Source of the DNA: an uncultured Actinomycetes bacterium
Lineage (GTDB): Bacteria; Actinomycetota; Coriobacteriia; Coriobacteriales; Atopobiaceae
NCBI GenBank assembly: GCA_900314685.1
Contig: OMWE01000001.1
Coordinates: 1 to 64,000, forward strand
Length of the DNA stretch: 64,000 bases
Direction of reading: 5' to 3'
A program made the translations under genes and the position numbers. Shown piece after piece: positions 46,002-54,572 of the stretch (position 1 is its first letter; each line of letters starts with the position of its first letter). The notes beneath the pieces are model-generated. The model had not been told where the DNA came from, ran no database searches, and worked only from the letters and a program-made list of their open reading frames with translations.

Positions 46002-47189
46002 CTACAGCAGGCGGAGCACGCCGCGCACCAGGCGCTCGAAATCCTCCGCGTAGTGCGTGGCCGTCTCAGCGACCGTGTCGTGCGTCGCGCCCTCGCCCGC
46101 CATGTTGGTGGCGAGGGTGAGGCCCAGCACGTTCATGCCGAGCGCGCGGGCCATGATGACCTCGCAGATCATCGACATACCCGCGTACGACACACCCATC
46201 GTGCGCATCATCGCGGCCTCGGCCTTGGTCTCCATGCAGGGGCCGAGCACGCCGGCGTAGACGCCCTCTTCGACCGCGATGCCCGCGTCGTCCGCCACGC
46301 CGCGCGCGAGGGTGCGCAGGTAGGGGCTGTACGCGTCGGTCATATCGACGAAGGGCGACTCGACGTCGCGGATCTCGTCCCACTCGGCCAGCGGGTTGCG
46401 GCCCGTGAGGTTGATCTGGTCGGAGATGATGCCCAATCCCATGTGCGCGTTGCCCTCGACGGCACCGGTCGCGCAGGCAAAGATGATGTCGCGGGCACCC
46501 AGGCGGTGCGCATGGCGCACGAGCGCGGAGACCTGCGAGGCGCTGTAGCCCTGGTAGAGGTGGATGCGGCCGGGGTACACGATCACAGGCACGTCGTCCA
46601 CCGTGCCGATGGTCGCCTCGAAGCGATGGCCCTCCATCGGGCGCGCCTCGGCCGGGAAGTCGTCGATATCGTGATAGTCGATGCGGCGCACGGGGCGCAC
46701 GAGCGTCGCCAGATGCCCGAGACCCGTGCCCAGCACGATAGCGACGGGATGCTCCACCGACGGCTTGCACGCCTTGACAATATCTTCGCTAACCACGCAA
46801 ACCCCCTCTTTCCGCAGCAGGCGCGCAAAGACGCCCGCGCCATTGATCAGTCGACCCGAGTACGTACCATCGTAGACGCACGAGGGACCGCAAGAAGGAC
46901 TTTTCTCCTTCAAGACGGCGAGCGGCGCCCCGTGCTCTTGTGCCATGCTCAGGCAGACTTGCGCCCCACGGGCAAACGCCGCGGTCAGGTCGGTGCCATC
47001 CGCGCTCCACACACCCCCGTCGCGCTGTTCGGCAGGCGGCCGCGGCACAGGCAGGCCTGCCTCCCGCTCGGGGCACACACCGAGCGCATCCGTCCGGCTG
47101 CATAGAGACAAAACCGCCTCCGAGGGCTTGGACCCGCCGTCGTACCGGCAGGCCACTCCCCGGAGGCAGTCGCTGACTACGATGCGCAC
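46002..47189 (-). CDS. DUF523 domain fused to purine nucleoside phosphorylase
   Basis: Residues 1-140 match DUF523 (COG1683): VSDCLRGVACRYDGG, CPEREAGLPVPRPPAE, LKEKSPSCG and the YDGTYSG segment, with cysteines that may bind metal. Residues about 145-395 form a purine nucleoside phosphorylase (VLGTGLGHL, GRIHLYQGYS, GPCMETKAEAAMMR, GMSMICEVIMARALGM). The fusion links an uncharacterised cysteine-rich domain to nucleoside salvage. GTG 47189 is the family start; a longer frame to 47258 looks spurious. It follows the membrane protein gene by 10 bp in one operon. Confidence 0.87.
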   Translation of the reverse strand: MRIVVSDCLRGVACRYDGGSKPSEAVLSLCSRTDALGVCPEREAGLPVPRPPAEQRDGGVWSADGTDLTAAFARGAQVCLSMAQEHGAPLAVLKEKSPSCGPSCVYDGTYSGRLINGAGVFARLLRKEGVCVVSEDIVKACKPSVEHPVAIVLGTGLGHLATLVRPVRRIDYHDIDDFPAEARPMEGHRFEATIGTVDDVPVIVYPGRIHLYQGYSASQVSALVRHAHRLGARDIIFACATGAVEGNAHMGLGIISDQINLTGRNPLAEWDEIRDVESPFVDMTDAYSPYLRTLARGVADDAGIAVEEGVYAGVLGPCMETKAEAAMMRTMGVSYAGMSMICEVIMARALGMNVLGLTLATNMAGEGATHDTVAETATHYAEDFERLVRGVLRLL

Positions 47190-47199
47190 GCGCGCAATC

Positions 47200-48318
47200 C
47201 TACTGCTCGAGCTCGGTGGGAGCGGAGCTGACCGCCGTGCTGAGCTGCACCGTGACATTCGAGAAGAGCTGGTTGTAGTAGCTCACCCACTCGTTACTGG
47301 CCGCAGTGGCCGTGTTGGAGTACTCCTGGTAGGCCACGTAGTAGGCCGCCTGAGCCGCCTCGTAGGTCGCGCCCTCGTCGGGAGAGATCGTGTAGTTGGC
47401 GAGCGCGGTGGCATAGGAGCCGGCGGGGTCCGCCCAGGTGTTGTTGTCGGAATCCCACTGGTCGCCCGCAAGCCCGATGATGTAGTTGAAGTAGTCGACG
47501 GTGGGCTCGCTCTCCTTGCCCTCCTCGGGCTCGGTCGGCGCGATGGGGGCGTCGCCCGTGTCCGTGGTCACGACGGACTTGCGGAGCTTGTCCATCGTCG
47601 CGGAGTCGGTGATCATCTTTTTGACCGTGTCCGCGTCGAGGCCGTACTGCGTCGCGATCTCGTCGAAGTCGGAGCTGCCCAGCTGCTCCTGCGCATAGGC
47701 GGCGATCTCGTCGTCGTTCGCCTCGAGGCCCTGGTTCTTGGCCTCGAGCAGCAGGACCTGGTTGCGGGCGGCGGACAGCACGCCGTCGGCAGCGGGCATG
47801 TTGTAGGTGCCGTCGTCGTTCTTGGCCTGGTCGAGCGTGGAGGAGAGCTCGATCGCGTCGCGGACCGTCACGTCGTAGGTCTTGCCGTTGTAGGTGTAGG
47901 TGCCCATCACGGCGTCGAGGTCGCCCTCCGCCACGGTCGTCTTGCCCGCGACGCTGCCGGCGAGCACGCCACCGGCGCCGAAGACGAAATGACCGAGCAG
48001 CAGGCCGACGACCAGGCAGGCCGCGGCGATAGCGACCCAGGCCGGCGTCGACAGGCCTGAACCGATCTTGACCGGCTTCTTCTGCGCCGACGCGCCCTTC
48101 TTGCGGCTGCGCTCCTTGGTGCCCTTCTTGTCCTTGGACTGCTTGCCGGCCTTTGCCTCGGCCTTCTCGTCAGCCCCGGCCTCGGCCTTTTCGTCAGCCC
48201 CAGCCTTAGCCTCCTCGTCAGCCTCGGCCTTAGCCTCCTCGTCGGCCGCGTCCTCGGCCGTCTCGACGGTCACTTCCTCGGACTTGACGTCCTCGTCCTT
48301 TTTGTCATCCAGAGCCAC
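47200..48318 (-). CDS. SurA_N-like membrane-anchored protein with repetitive N-terminus
   Basis: The 372-residue protein starts with about 90 residues of acidic/lysine low-complexity sequence (repeats of EEAKAEAD type), then one membrane helix (about 92-118), then an extracytoplasmic domain resembling the SurA N-terminal chaperone helix bundle. The C-terminal half has no clear domain. A prolyl isomerase domain is absent. GTG 48318 has GGAGG just upstream. It probably acts in folding of exported proteins, by inference. Confidence 0.65.
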   Translation of the reverse strand: MALDDKKDEDVKSEEVTVETAEDAADEEAKAEADEEAKAGADEKAEAGADEKAEAKAGKQSKDKKGTKERSRKKGASAQKKPVKIGSGLSTPAWVAIAAACLVVGLLLGHFVFGAGGVLAGSVAGKTTVAEGDLDAVMGTYTYNGKTYDVTVRDAIELSSTLDQAKNDDGTYNMPAADGVLSAARNQVLLLEAKNQGLEANDDEIAAYAQEQLGSSDFDEIATQYGLDADTVKKMITDSATMDKLRKSVVTTDTGDAPIAPTEPEEGKESEPTVDYFNYIIGLAGDQWDSDNNTWADPAGSYATALANYTISPDEGATYEAAQAAYYVAYQEYSNTATAASNEWVSYYNQLFSNVTVQLSTAVSSAPTELEQ

Positions 48319-48372
48319 GGGGGCCTCCTTTGAAGTAATCCCTAGAAATGAGATACAGACGTTGCGATGGTA

Positions 48373-48957
48373 CTACTCGGCCTTGCCCTTCGCAGCTTCA
48401 TCAGCAACCTTGAGGATATCTGATGAGAAGCTCCTGATATAGCCGAAGCCGTGGTCGGAGTCGAACTTCATGCGGGCGACGAGTTCGCCGCGGGTGGCCG
48501 CGGAGAGGTCGCCGCGGGCAAAGTCCAAAAGACAGGTGAGCATATCGCGGTACTCGGGATCGCCGTGGTAGCACTGGATGGCCTCGTTGACCAGGCCCCA
48601 CACCGCGTCGGAGCGGTCGGGCGACGTCTGGCCGTACGTCGTGAGAAACTTGAAGGCCGCCAGGCGCACCGCCGAGGACGACTCGTCGAAAAGCGCCGCC
48701 TCGGCGCCGTCGCAGGCGCCCCCGACCTGGTCGGCATGGCGACCGGTGAGGCGCGTCAGGACGTCGAGCACCTCCCAGCGCGTCTGCGCCTCGGGACGGT
48801 AGAGCGCCTCGATCAGCTGGTCGATATAGGGCACGAGCAGCTCGGGATCCTTTGCCGCAATCAGATCGATCTCGTGCGCGGCCTCCTGGCGCACGCGGCG
48901 ACGGGCGCCGCCGAGGTTGGCGACGTACCCCTCGAGGAGGATTTCTTCTTCTGCCAT
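48373..48957 (-). CDS. Helical-repeat protein (HEAT-like), unknown function
   Basis: This 194-residue protein consists of antiparallel helices (EIDLIAAKDPELLVPYIDQLIEALYRPEAQTRWEVLDVL, with similar units following), which looks like a HEAT or ARM-type scaffold. ATG 48957 has AAAGGA upstream; a longer frame to 49503 is a shadow. It lies between the SurA_N-like and NYN genes, all on the minus strand. No catalytic motif visible. Confidence 0.7.
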   Translation of the reverse strand: MAEEEILLEGYVANLGGARRRVRQEAAHEIDLIAAKDPELLVPYIDQLIEALYRPEAQTRWEVLDVLTRLTGRHADQVGGACDGAEAALFDESSSAVRLAAFKFLTTYGQTSPDRSDAVWGLVNEAIQCYHGDPEYRDMLTCLLDFARGDLSAATRGELVARMKFDSDHGFGYIRSFSSDILKVADEAAKGKAE

Positions 48958-49034
48958 CTGACACATCCTTTCTATACGCACGCGCCGCCCAGGGTACGGG
49001 GACGCGAAACATACTTGCCTGCCTACGCCGGTCC

Positions 49035-49814
49035 TTATTCCTTGAAACCGTCCACGACCACCGTGCCGCTCTTGGGGTCGGTGTGGATCTCGAGGAAGCC
49101 GAGCTTGGCGGCCTCCCGCAGGAGGTTGGTGAAGGACCGGTAACCATAGGTGCGCTCGGAGAACTGCGGGCGCTTGCGGCGCATCGTGTCCTTGATGCGA
49201 CTCGCGAGCACCGCGGACTCCGTCTCGTGCTCGAGCGCGTCGATCGTCTCGAAGAGCAGCTGGTAGCACTCGTGCTTGTCCTTGGGCACCTTGCCCGTGA
49301 AGTCGGGCACGCCCGTGCTGGCGACGATGTCCTCGTAGAAGATGAACTCGTCGCAGTTCTCGGAGAGCAGCGGGCTCGTGGACTCCTTCATGCCCACGCC
49401 GATCACGGTCTTGCCGAACTCCTTGAGCTTGGCGACCAGGGGCGAGAAGTCCGAGTCGCCGGACAGGATGGCAAAGGTGTCGATGTGGTCGCGCGTGAGG
49501 CACATCTCCACCGCGTCGACCGACAGGCGGATGTCCGCCGAGTTCTTGCCCGTGTAGGCGCGGTCGGGAATCTCGATCAGCTCGATGCCCAGCTCGTGCA
49601 GGGGCGTGATCGCGTCGTCGAAGCGCTGCCAGTCACAATAGGCGCGTTTGGCGACGATGCGCCCCTTGTCGACCAGGCGCTCGAAGATACGCTTCACGTC
49701 GGGACGGGGGCCGGCCTCCTGATGGCCGTTGCGCTTGCGCCTGCCGGTGCCCAGCGCCAGGTTCTCGTAGTCGATGAGCACCGCCATCGAACTCTGCTGT
49801 GTATCAATACTCAT
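49035..49814 (-). CDS. NYN-domain protein with LOTUS/OST-HTH-like tail
   Basis: The 259-residue protein has an N-terminal NYN (PIN-like) nuclease domain (VLIDYENLA, with conserved Asp; SADIRLSVDAV; ILSGDSDFSPLV) and a C-terminal winged-helix region resembling the LOTUS/OST-HTH type (YGYRSFTNLLREAAKLGFLE). Such proteins are thought to act on RNA. ATG 49814 starts the family N-terminus; the ribosome site is weak. Confidence 0.85.
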   Translation of the reverse strand: MSIDTQQSSMAVLIDYENLALGTGRRKRNGHQEAGPRPDVKRIFERLVDKGRIVAKRAYCDWQRFDDAITPLHELGIELIEIPDRAYTGKNSADIRLSVDAVEMCLTRDHIDTFAILSGDSDFSPLVAKLKEFGKTVIGVGMKESTSPLLSENCDEFIFYEDIVASTGVPDFTGKVPKDKHECYQLLFETIDALEHETESAVLASRIKDTMRRKRPQFSERTYGYRSFTNLLREAAKLGFLEIHTDPKSGTVVVDGFKE

Positions 49815-49824
49815 TCGTTCAAAC

Positions 49825-50271
49825 TCATTTCTTGTGCTTGCTGCGCTTGCCCTTGTCCTCTTCGGGAGCGTCGGAAGACACACTCATCACCTCGGGCATA
49901 GGGGTGCCGTCGCGACGCGCGCGGCGCACGGCCTCGGCGTTCGCGCTGCCGGCACGGCGCAGCTGGTCTTTGTTGACGCGCAGGAAGCGGTCGTGGATCT
50001 TCCAGGGGCCGACGCTCTCACCAAAGGTCATCTTGAGACCCACGAGCGCACCGGCCATGCCGCCGATCGCGATGCCCGCGAGCATCAGCCAGCCGCTCGC
50101 CCAGATGAGGGACGAGACGAGCACGCCGACGGCGAGCACCTTGAGGTTGGCGACGGTGTACTCGTGCGTCGTCACGCACTGGACGCCCTTGTCCTCCCCG
50201 TACTTGTACCCGATGGTCAGGCCAAAGAAGAAAAGCAGGATCGCGACGATCGCCAGGGAAAAATCGACCAC
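49825..50271 (-). CDS. Small membrane protein, unknown function
   Basis: The 148-residue protein has an N-terminal membrane helix (VDFSLAIVAILLFFFGLTIGY), two or three more hydrophobic segments to about residue 82, and a charged C-terminus ending in KGKRSKHKK. Its GTG start follows the dehydrogenase stop directly (TAAGTG) with GAGGAAG in the dehydrogenase tail as ribosome site. Coupled translation is likely. Function unknown. Confidence 0.65.
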   Translation of the reverse strand: MVDFSLAIVAILLFFFGLTIGYKYGEDKGVQCVTTHEYTVANLKVLAVGVLVSSLIWASGWLMLAGIAIGGMAGALVGLKMTFGESVGPWKIHDRFLRVNKDQLRRAGSANAEAVRRARRDGTPMPEVMSVSSDAPEEDKGKRSKHKK

Positions 50272-51381
50272 TTACGCTTCCTCGCCCTCGTGACAGTGCC
50301 CGCCGCCGCAGCCGCACTCGCCGTCGCCGCCGCAGTCGCACTCGCCGTCGTCGCCGCAGCCGCCATCGCAGCCGCACTCGTCATCTCCGCAGCAGCCGCA
50401 CCCGCCCTCGCCGTGGTGGTGATGGCAGTGCTCGTGGTCGTGGCCCTGCCCCTCTACCTCGTCGAGCGCCGACCAGTCGAGGCCTGCCGCCTCGCCTGTC
50501 GCCCTGTCGGCATAGAGCAGTGTGATGGCCTGCGTGCCCATGCGGCTGCCCCCGATGGAGCACAGCCAGTCGTACAGGTTGTAGGAGGTGTCGGCACCCG
50601 GCAGCGCGATATCGAGGTCCTGGGCAGCGCCCAGCGCGAGGGCCAGGTCCTTGCGCAGGTGCTCGGCGAGGAACCCGGGCTTGTAGTCGCCCTCGAGCGA
50701 GCGCGGGGCCAGGCGCTGCAACGCCACGGAGCCGCCCATGCCGTCGCCGATCATCCTGAGCGTCTCGGCCACATCGAGGCCGCCCTGCTCCGCCAGCGCC
50801 ATCGCGTCCGCGTACCCGATCATGCAGGAGGCGAGCGAGACCTGGTTGGCGAGCTTGGCCAGCTGGCCCTTGCCCGCACCGCCGAAGTAGTACTGCTTGG
50901 TCGAGAACGTCGAGATCACCGGCAGCACCGGCGCGACCGTCTGCTCGTCGGCACCGATGATGGCTGTGAGCGTGCCCGCCTCTGCCCCCTCCTGGCCGCC
51001 CGTCACGGGGCAGTCGAAGGCGTGCTTGTCGTCGATCTCCGCCGCGTCGTGCAGGTCGCGCGCGAGGTCGGGAGAGCTCGTCGTGAGGTCGATGAGGTAG
51101 GCGCCCTTCTTAGCCGCGCGCAGGATGCCGTCCGTCGCGAGGTAGACGTCCTCGACCTCGTCCGGGAAGCCGAGCATGGTGAAGACGACGTCGGCATGGC
51201 GCACCGCCTCGGCGGGCGTCGGCGCCCACACGGCACCTGCCGCGACGAGTGCGTCCGTCTTTGCACGTGTGCGGTTGTTCACGACGACCCGGTAGCCCGC
51301 GTCGAGGATGTGACGGGCTATGGGAGCCCCCATGATGCCGGTGCCGACGAAGGCGACCGTTTCGATGCGTTGCAGTGCCAT
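50272..51381 (-). CDS. 3-hydroxyisobutyrate/GarR-type dehydrogenase with Cys/His-rich metal-binding tail
   Basis: This 369-residue beta-hydroxyacid dehydrogenase has the NAD(P) fold (FVGTGIMGAPIARHIL) and the catalytic Lys region (GGAGKGQLAKLANQ). Residues 313-369 form a tail of glycine, aspartate, histidine and cysteine (about 12 Cys and 9 His in 57 residues; GHDHEHCHHHH begins it). Tails of this type bind zinc, nickel or other soft metals in other proteins, and none is expected on this family. The catalytic part looks intact. Metal storage, delivery or sensing is possible; the substrate is not known. Confidence 0.87.
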   Translation of the reverse strand: MALQRIETVAFVGTGIMGAPIARHILDAGYRVVVNNRTRAKTDALVAAGAVWAPTPAEAVRHADVVFTMLGFPDEVEDVYLATDGILRAAKKGAYLIDLTTSSPDLARDLHDAAEIDDKHAFDCPVTGGQEGAEAGTLTAIIGADEQTVAPVLPVISTFSTKQYYFGGAGKGQLAKLANQVSLASCMIGYADAMALAEQGGLDVAETLRMIGDGMGGSVALQRLAPRSLEGDYKPGFLAEHLRKDLALALGAAQDLDIALPGADTSYNLYDWLCSIGGSRMGTQAITLLYADRATGEAAGLDWSALDEVEGQGHDHEHCHHHHGEGGCGCCGDDECGCDGGCGDDGECDCGGDGECGCGGGHCHEGEEA

Positions 51382-51394
51382 GTAATTCCTTTTC

Positions 51395-52480
51395 CTACTG
51401 TTGGTTCCTGACGCGTTTGGCGATGCGGTCGGTCAGCGACAGCTTCTCGCGGCGGTCGGTGCCCCAGAAGGCGACCGCCACCATGCCCGGGCCCACGTGC
51501 GAGCCGAGGATCGGCGAGACGGAGCTGCGGATGATCGCGACGTCCTCGCAGCCCTTTTCCTTGCGGACCTGCGCCTCGAGCCAGTCGGCGTCCTTCTCCG
51601 CGTCGGCGGACATGATCGCCATGGCGAGGGACGGGTCGTGCGCGTAGTTGTCGCGGAAGCTCTGGATGAGGGCTCGCAGGGCCTTCTTGCGGCCGCGGCA
51701 GACCCCGTTCAATGTGAGGGCGCCCGTGGTGTCGAAGCTGAGCACGGGCTTCACGTCGAGCTTGCCGCCCACCTGGGCCGCGGCGGCGGGGATGCGACCG
51801 CCGAGCGCCAGCCAGTGCAGGCTGTCGAGCGTGAAATAGCCGTGGACGAAGTAGCGCGCGTCCTGCGCCCACGCGTAGAGCTCCTCGGCGGTCATACCCA
51901 GCGACGCCTGACGCACGACCTCGATCGCCAGCAGCTCGGCCGCGGCCGAGTCGCAGCAGTTGTCGAGGATGTAGAGCTCGAAGTCTGGGTACTGCTCCGC
52001 GATCATCTCCTTGGCCTGGAGGGCGGACCTGACGGAGCTCGAGAGACCCTCGGACAGGCACATATAGAGCGTCGGCGTGCCCTCCTGAGCGGCATGCTCG
52101 AAAACCTCGAAGTAGCGCCCCGGGGTGACGGCCTCCGTCGTGAAGCGAGCGTCCGGGTTCTTGCGCATGTACTCATAGAAGTCGTGGGCCGAGCGGGTCT
52201 CCCACAGGTCGTCGTCGTGCTCCCCGTCGGGACCGACGTAACGGAAGGGTATCAGCTCGACGCCGAGCACCTTCAGCACGTGGAGATTGAAATCCGAGGT
52301 GGAGTCCACGATGATGCGGCACTTGCGCTTCTTGTGATAGGCTTTGCCGATCGCCGTGACGTCGGAGTCCCCCGACGCGGCCCCCGTATCCTCCGAAACG
52401 GCGGAGAGGGCCCCGTCTACCGTGGCGGGGCCCTCCTGTATGCCGGTCAGCTGGTCTTCCTGCTGGCTCTGGTTACTCAT
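51395..52480 (-). CDS. DegV-family fatty-acid-binding protein
   Basis: This 361-residue protein has the DegV pattern: IIVDSTSDF at the start, FTTEAVTPGRYFEVFEHA, and the GGRIPAAAAQVGG loop. DegV/FakB-type proteins bind a fatty acid and, with a DhaK-like FakA kinase, feed exogenous fatty acids to lipid synthesis. A 50-residue Ser/Ala/Asp-rich leader precedes the domain. It overlaps hpf by 8 bp; ATG 52480 has GAGGAGG upstream. Confidence 0.88.
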   Translation of the reverse strand: MSNQSQQEDQLTGIQEGPATVDGALSAVSEDTGAASGDSDVTAIGKAYHKKRKCRIIVDSTSDFNLHVLKVLGVELIPFRYVGPDGEHDDDLWETRSAHDFYEYMRKNPDARFTTEAVTPGRYFEVFEHAAQEGTPTLYMCLSEGLSSSVRSALQAKEMIAEQYPDFELYILDNCCDSAAAELLAIEVVRQASLGMTAEELYAWAQDARYFVHGYFTLDSLHWLALGGRIPAAAAQVGGKLDVKPVLSFDTTGALTLNGVCRGRKKALRALIQSFRDNYAHDPSLAMAIMSADAEKDADWLEAQVRKEKGCEDVAIIRSSVSPILGSHVGPGMVAVAFWGTDRREKLSLTDRIAKRVRNQQ

Positions 52481-53060
52481 CGTCCTCCTCAAACTTCGGC
52501 TTGATGATGCCGTAGCCTCCGTTCTTGCGGTGGTAGATCACGTTGACGAGGCCCGTCGTCGCGTTCTCGAAGACAAAGAAGTCGTGCCCGAGCAGGTCGG
52601 TCTGGACGAGCGCCTCCTCCTCGGTCATCGGCCTGAGCTGGATGTACTTCTCGCGGATGAGCTGGTCGTCCTCGTCCTCCGGCACGATCAGGTCGGCGAG
52701 GTCGTCGACCGACGTCGGCAGCGGGCGCGGCACGTCGCGCCCGGCGCGCTGGCGCTTGTCCACCACGCGCGTCTTGTAGCGGCGCAGCTGACGCGAGACC
52801 TTGTCGGCCGCCTTGTCGATGGCCGCGTACATGTCGGCGTCCTCCTCCACGACGCGCACGACGGTATCGCGGACAAACACCGTGACCTCGCAGGCGCGAC
52901 GGTCGGGATTGGAGCGGTTCTTGTCGACACGTAGGACGACGTCGCAGGACATGGGCTGGATATCAAAGACCTTCAGGGCGTTGCCGATCTTTTCGTTTAC
53001 CGCATCGCGCAGGGCGTCGGTGACGCTGACCTTGCGACCTGAAATCTTAATGTCCACCAT
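52473..53060 (-). CDS. hpf: Ribosome hibernation-promoting factor (long form)
   Basis: This 195-residue long HPF has an N-terminal S30AE domain (VDIKISGRKVSVTDALRDAV onward) that blocks the decoding site of idle ribosomes, and a C-terminal dimerisation domain (PMTEEEALVQTDLLGHDFFVFEN). GGAGG lies 5 nt before ATG 53060. It is first in the hpf-DegV pair. A short AT-poor hairpin (ATTGGG...CCCAAT) between it and the binding protein gene may end the upstream transcript. Confidence 0.95.
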   Translation of the reverse strand: MVDIKISGRKVSVTDALRDAVNEKIGNALKVFDIQPMSCDVVLRVDKNRSNPDRRACEVTVFVRDTVVRVVEEDADMYAAIDKAADKVSRQLRRYKTRVVDKRQRAGRDVPRPLPTSVDDLADLIVPEDEDDQLIREKYIQLRPMTEEEALVQTDLLGHDFFVFENATTGLVNVIYHRKNGGYGIIKPKFEEDDE

Positions 53061-53174
53061 ATGTGCCTCCTCTTGTATCGAAACACCTCGGAGCCAGCGG
53101 ATTGGGATACCGCTGTCTCATAGATACCCCAATTCAGACGATTCCGTGCACATCAAACGCCAAGCGGGCGAGAT

Positions 53175-54188
53175 TTACAGCGTGGCCGTCAGTGTGACCG
53201 CGTTGGCGCCGGCACCCGTCGCCTCGCCGCCATCTGCGGTGTCGGTGGCGTCCGCATCCTCGTCCGCACTCTCATCGTCGGAGTCATCCCCCTCGGGGAT
53301 GTCGGCGATCTGCTGGTCGGAGGTCAGCGTGGGGAAATCGCCGATCCAGCGGGCACGGACGGACTCGTAGGTACCATTGCTCTGGGCGGTCTCGAGCGCC
53401 TGCTGGATGATCCCCTGCAGGGTCGTGTTGGACGACATGACCGCGATGCCGCGCGTTGCCGGCGCATCGAGCGAGCCGGCAAACGCCAGGTCGCTGTAGG
53501 TATGCGCGAGATAGGCACCTGCGTAGGCGTCGCAGAGCACGTAATCGATATCGCCGGACTCGAGGGCGTCGAACGCTTCGTTGAGGTTGGCGTAGGGCTG
53601 CTCGTTCATATCGAGGCCCGTCTTGTTGAGCGCGCGCTCGGAGACGGAGCCGGACTGCACGCCGACCTTCTTGCCCTCGAGGTCGGCAACCGCGACCGTC
53701 CCCGCCTCGCCCTTGTGGAAGAAGGCAGAGGCAGACTCGCTGTAGGAGCCGACGACCGTGGAGTCCGACACGGCATCGGGCGAGACGTCCATCACGATAT
53801 CGCAGGTATTCGCCGTGGCATCGTCGGTACCCACGATGGAGACGAACTTGACCTTGAGCCCGAGCTGGTCGGCCAGGGTCGAGGCGAGGTCCACGTCGAT
53901 GCCCGTAATGGCGCCGCCGTCACCCGTGATGCACATGGGGGCAAGGGCCGCATTGGTGTCGATGCCGACGGTCAGCGTGCCCTCCTCGCGGATGGTCGGC
54001 GACACCAGCTGGGCGTCGGGGGTCACGGAGAGCGATGCCATGCCCTCGGCGACCGTCGGGGTCTCGTCAAAGAAGGGCAGCTGCGAGACTCCCGGCAGGC
54101 TCTTCACCGCGTCGCATCCGTTCAGACCTACCAACAGGGCTCCACACAGCGCCGCACCGGTGGCCAGCCTCGCCATCCCCGCTCTCAT
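53175..54188 (-). CDS. Amino-acid ABC transporter substrate-binding lipoprotein
   Basis: The 337-residue protein starts with a lipoprotein signal (GALLVGLNGC, Cys25) and then a periplasmic-binding fold of the SBP_bac_3 type (LTVGIDTNAALAPM, GIDVDLASTLADQLG, KKVGVQSGSVSERALNKTG, LCDAYAGAYLA). The C-terminus is acidic and low in complexity. No permease or ATPase gene is adjacent, so it is an orphan binding protein or works with a transporter elsewhere. ATG 54188 has AAAGGG upstream. Confidence 0.85.
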   Translation of the reverse strand: MRAGMARLATGAALCGALLVGLNGCDAVKSLPGVSQLPFFDETPTVAEGMASLSVTPDAQLVSPTIREEGTLTVGIDTNAALAPMCITGDGGAITGIDVDLASTLADQLGLKVKFVSIVGTDDATANTCDIVMDVSPDAVSDSTVVGSYSESASAFFHKGEAGTVAVADLEGKKVGVQSGSVSERALNKTGLDMNEQPYANLNEAFDALESGDIDYVLCDAYAGAYLAHTYSDLAFAGSLDAPATRGIAVMSSNTTLQGIIQQALETAQSNGTYESVRARWIGDFPTLTSDQQIADIPEGDDSDDESADEDADATDTADGGEATGAGANAVTLTATL

Positions 54189-54190
54189 AC

Positions 54191-54403
54191 CTACCCTTTC
54201 GACGTCCCCAGGCCGGCAGCTCCGCCGATCCCGACCAGTACCTTCTGTACGTCTTCCCAGCTGACCTGGTATTTGACCCCACACTCGCGCACCGGGGTCC
54301 TCGCTTCGGATGCCGCGCGCACCCCCACTGCTAACCCTCTCGCCCGCGAGGCCGGATGCCTCTCATCTGACGGGCGGTGCGACTTGCCTCTAGGACGAGC
54401 CAT
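54191..54403 (-). CDS. Possible small ORF overlapping the binding-protein leader
   Basis: A 70-codon frame starts at ATG 54403 and ends 3 bp before the binding-protein ATG, so its TAG lies in the next gene's ribosome site. The ATG sits in the loop of a small CGAGC/GCTCG hairpin. The N-terminal half is arginine-rich and unlike known families, so coding is doubtful. A perfect hairpin GACGGCCG/CGGCCGTC (54468-54486) lies upstream. The remaining gap 54404-54572 holds no other gene. It may be a leader peptide or non-coding. Confidence 0.2.
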   Translation of the reverse strand: MARPRGKSHRPSDERHPASRARGLAVGVRAASEARTPVRECGVKYQVSWEDVQKVLVGIGGAAGLGTSKG

Positions 54404-54572
54404 GCTCGCCCGGGTACGCGCACCCGGACTTACGTGGATCCTTTTGACCTCGTCTGCCCTGGACTAAGACGGCCGTGGCGGCCGTCCGCAACCACAGACC
54501 TGGAAAGACATGTCAGCAGTATACCAGCTAGGGGGTTTGCCGTGCGCTTGAGCAGGCCAGTCTCCGCAAGCA

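Noticed and set aside
54189-54572. SRP RNA, RNase P RNA or tmRNA in this structured gap
   Set aside because: Characteristic conserved loops of these RNAs are not present despite several hairpins.
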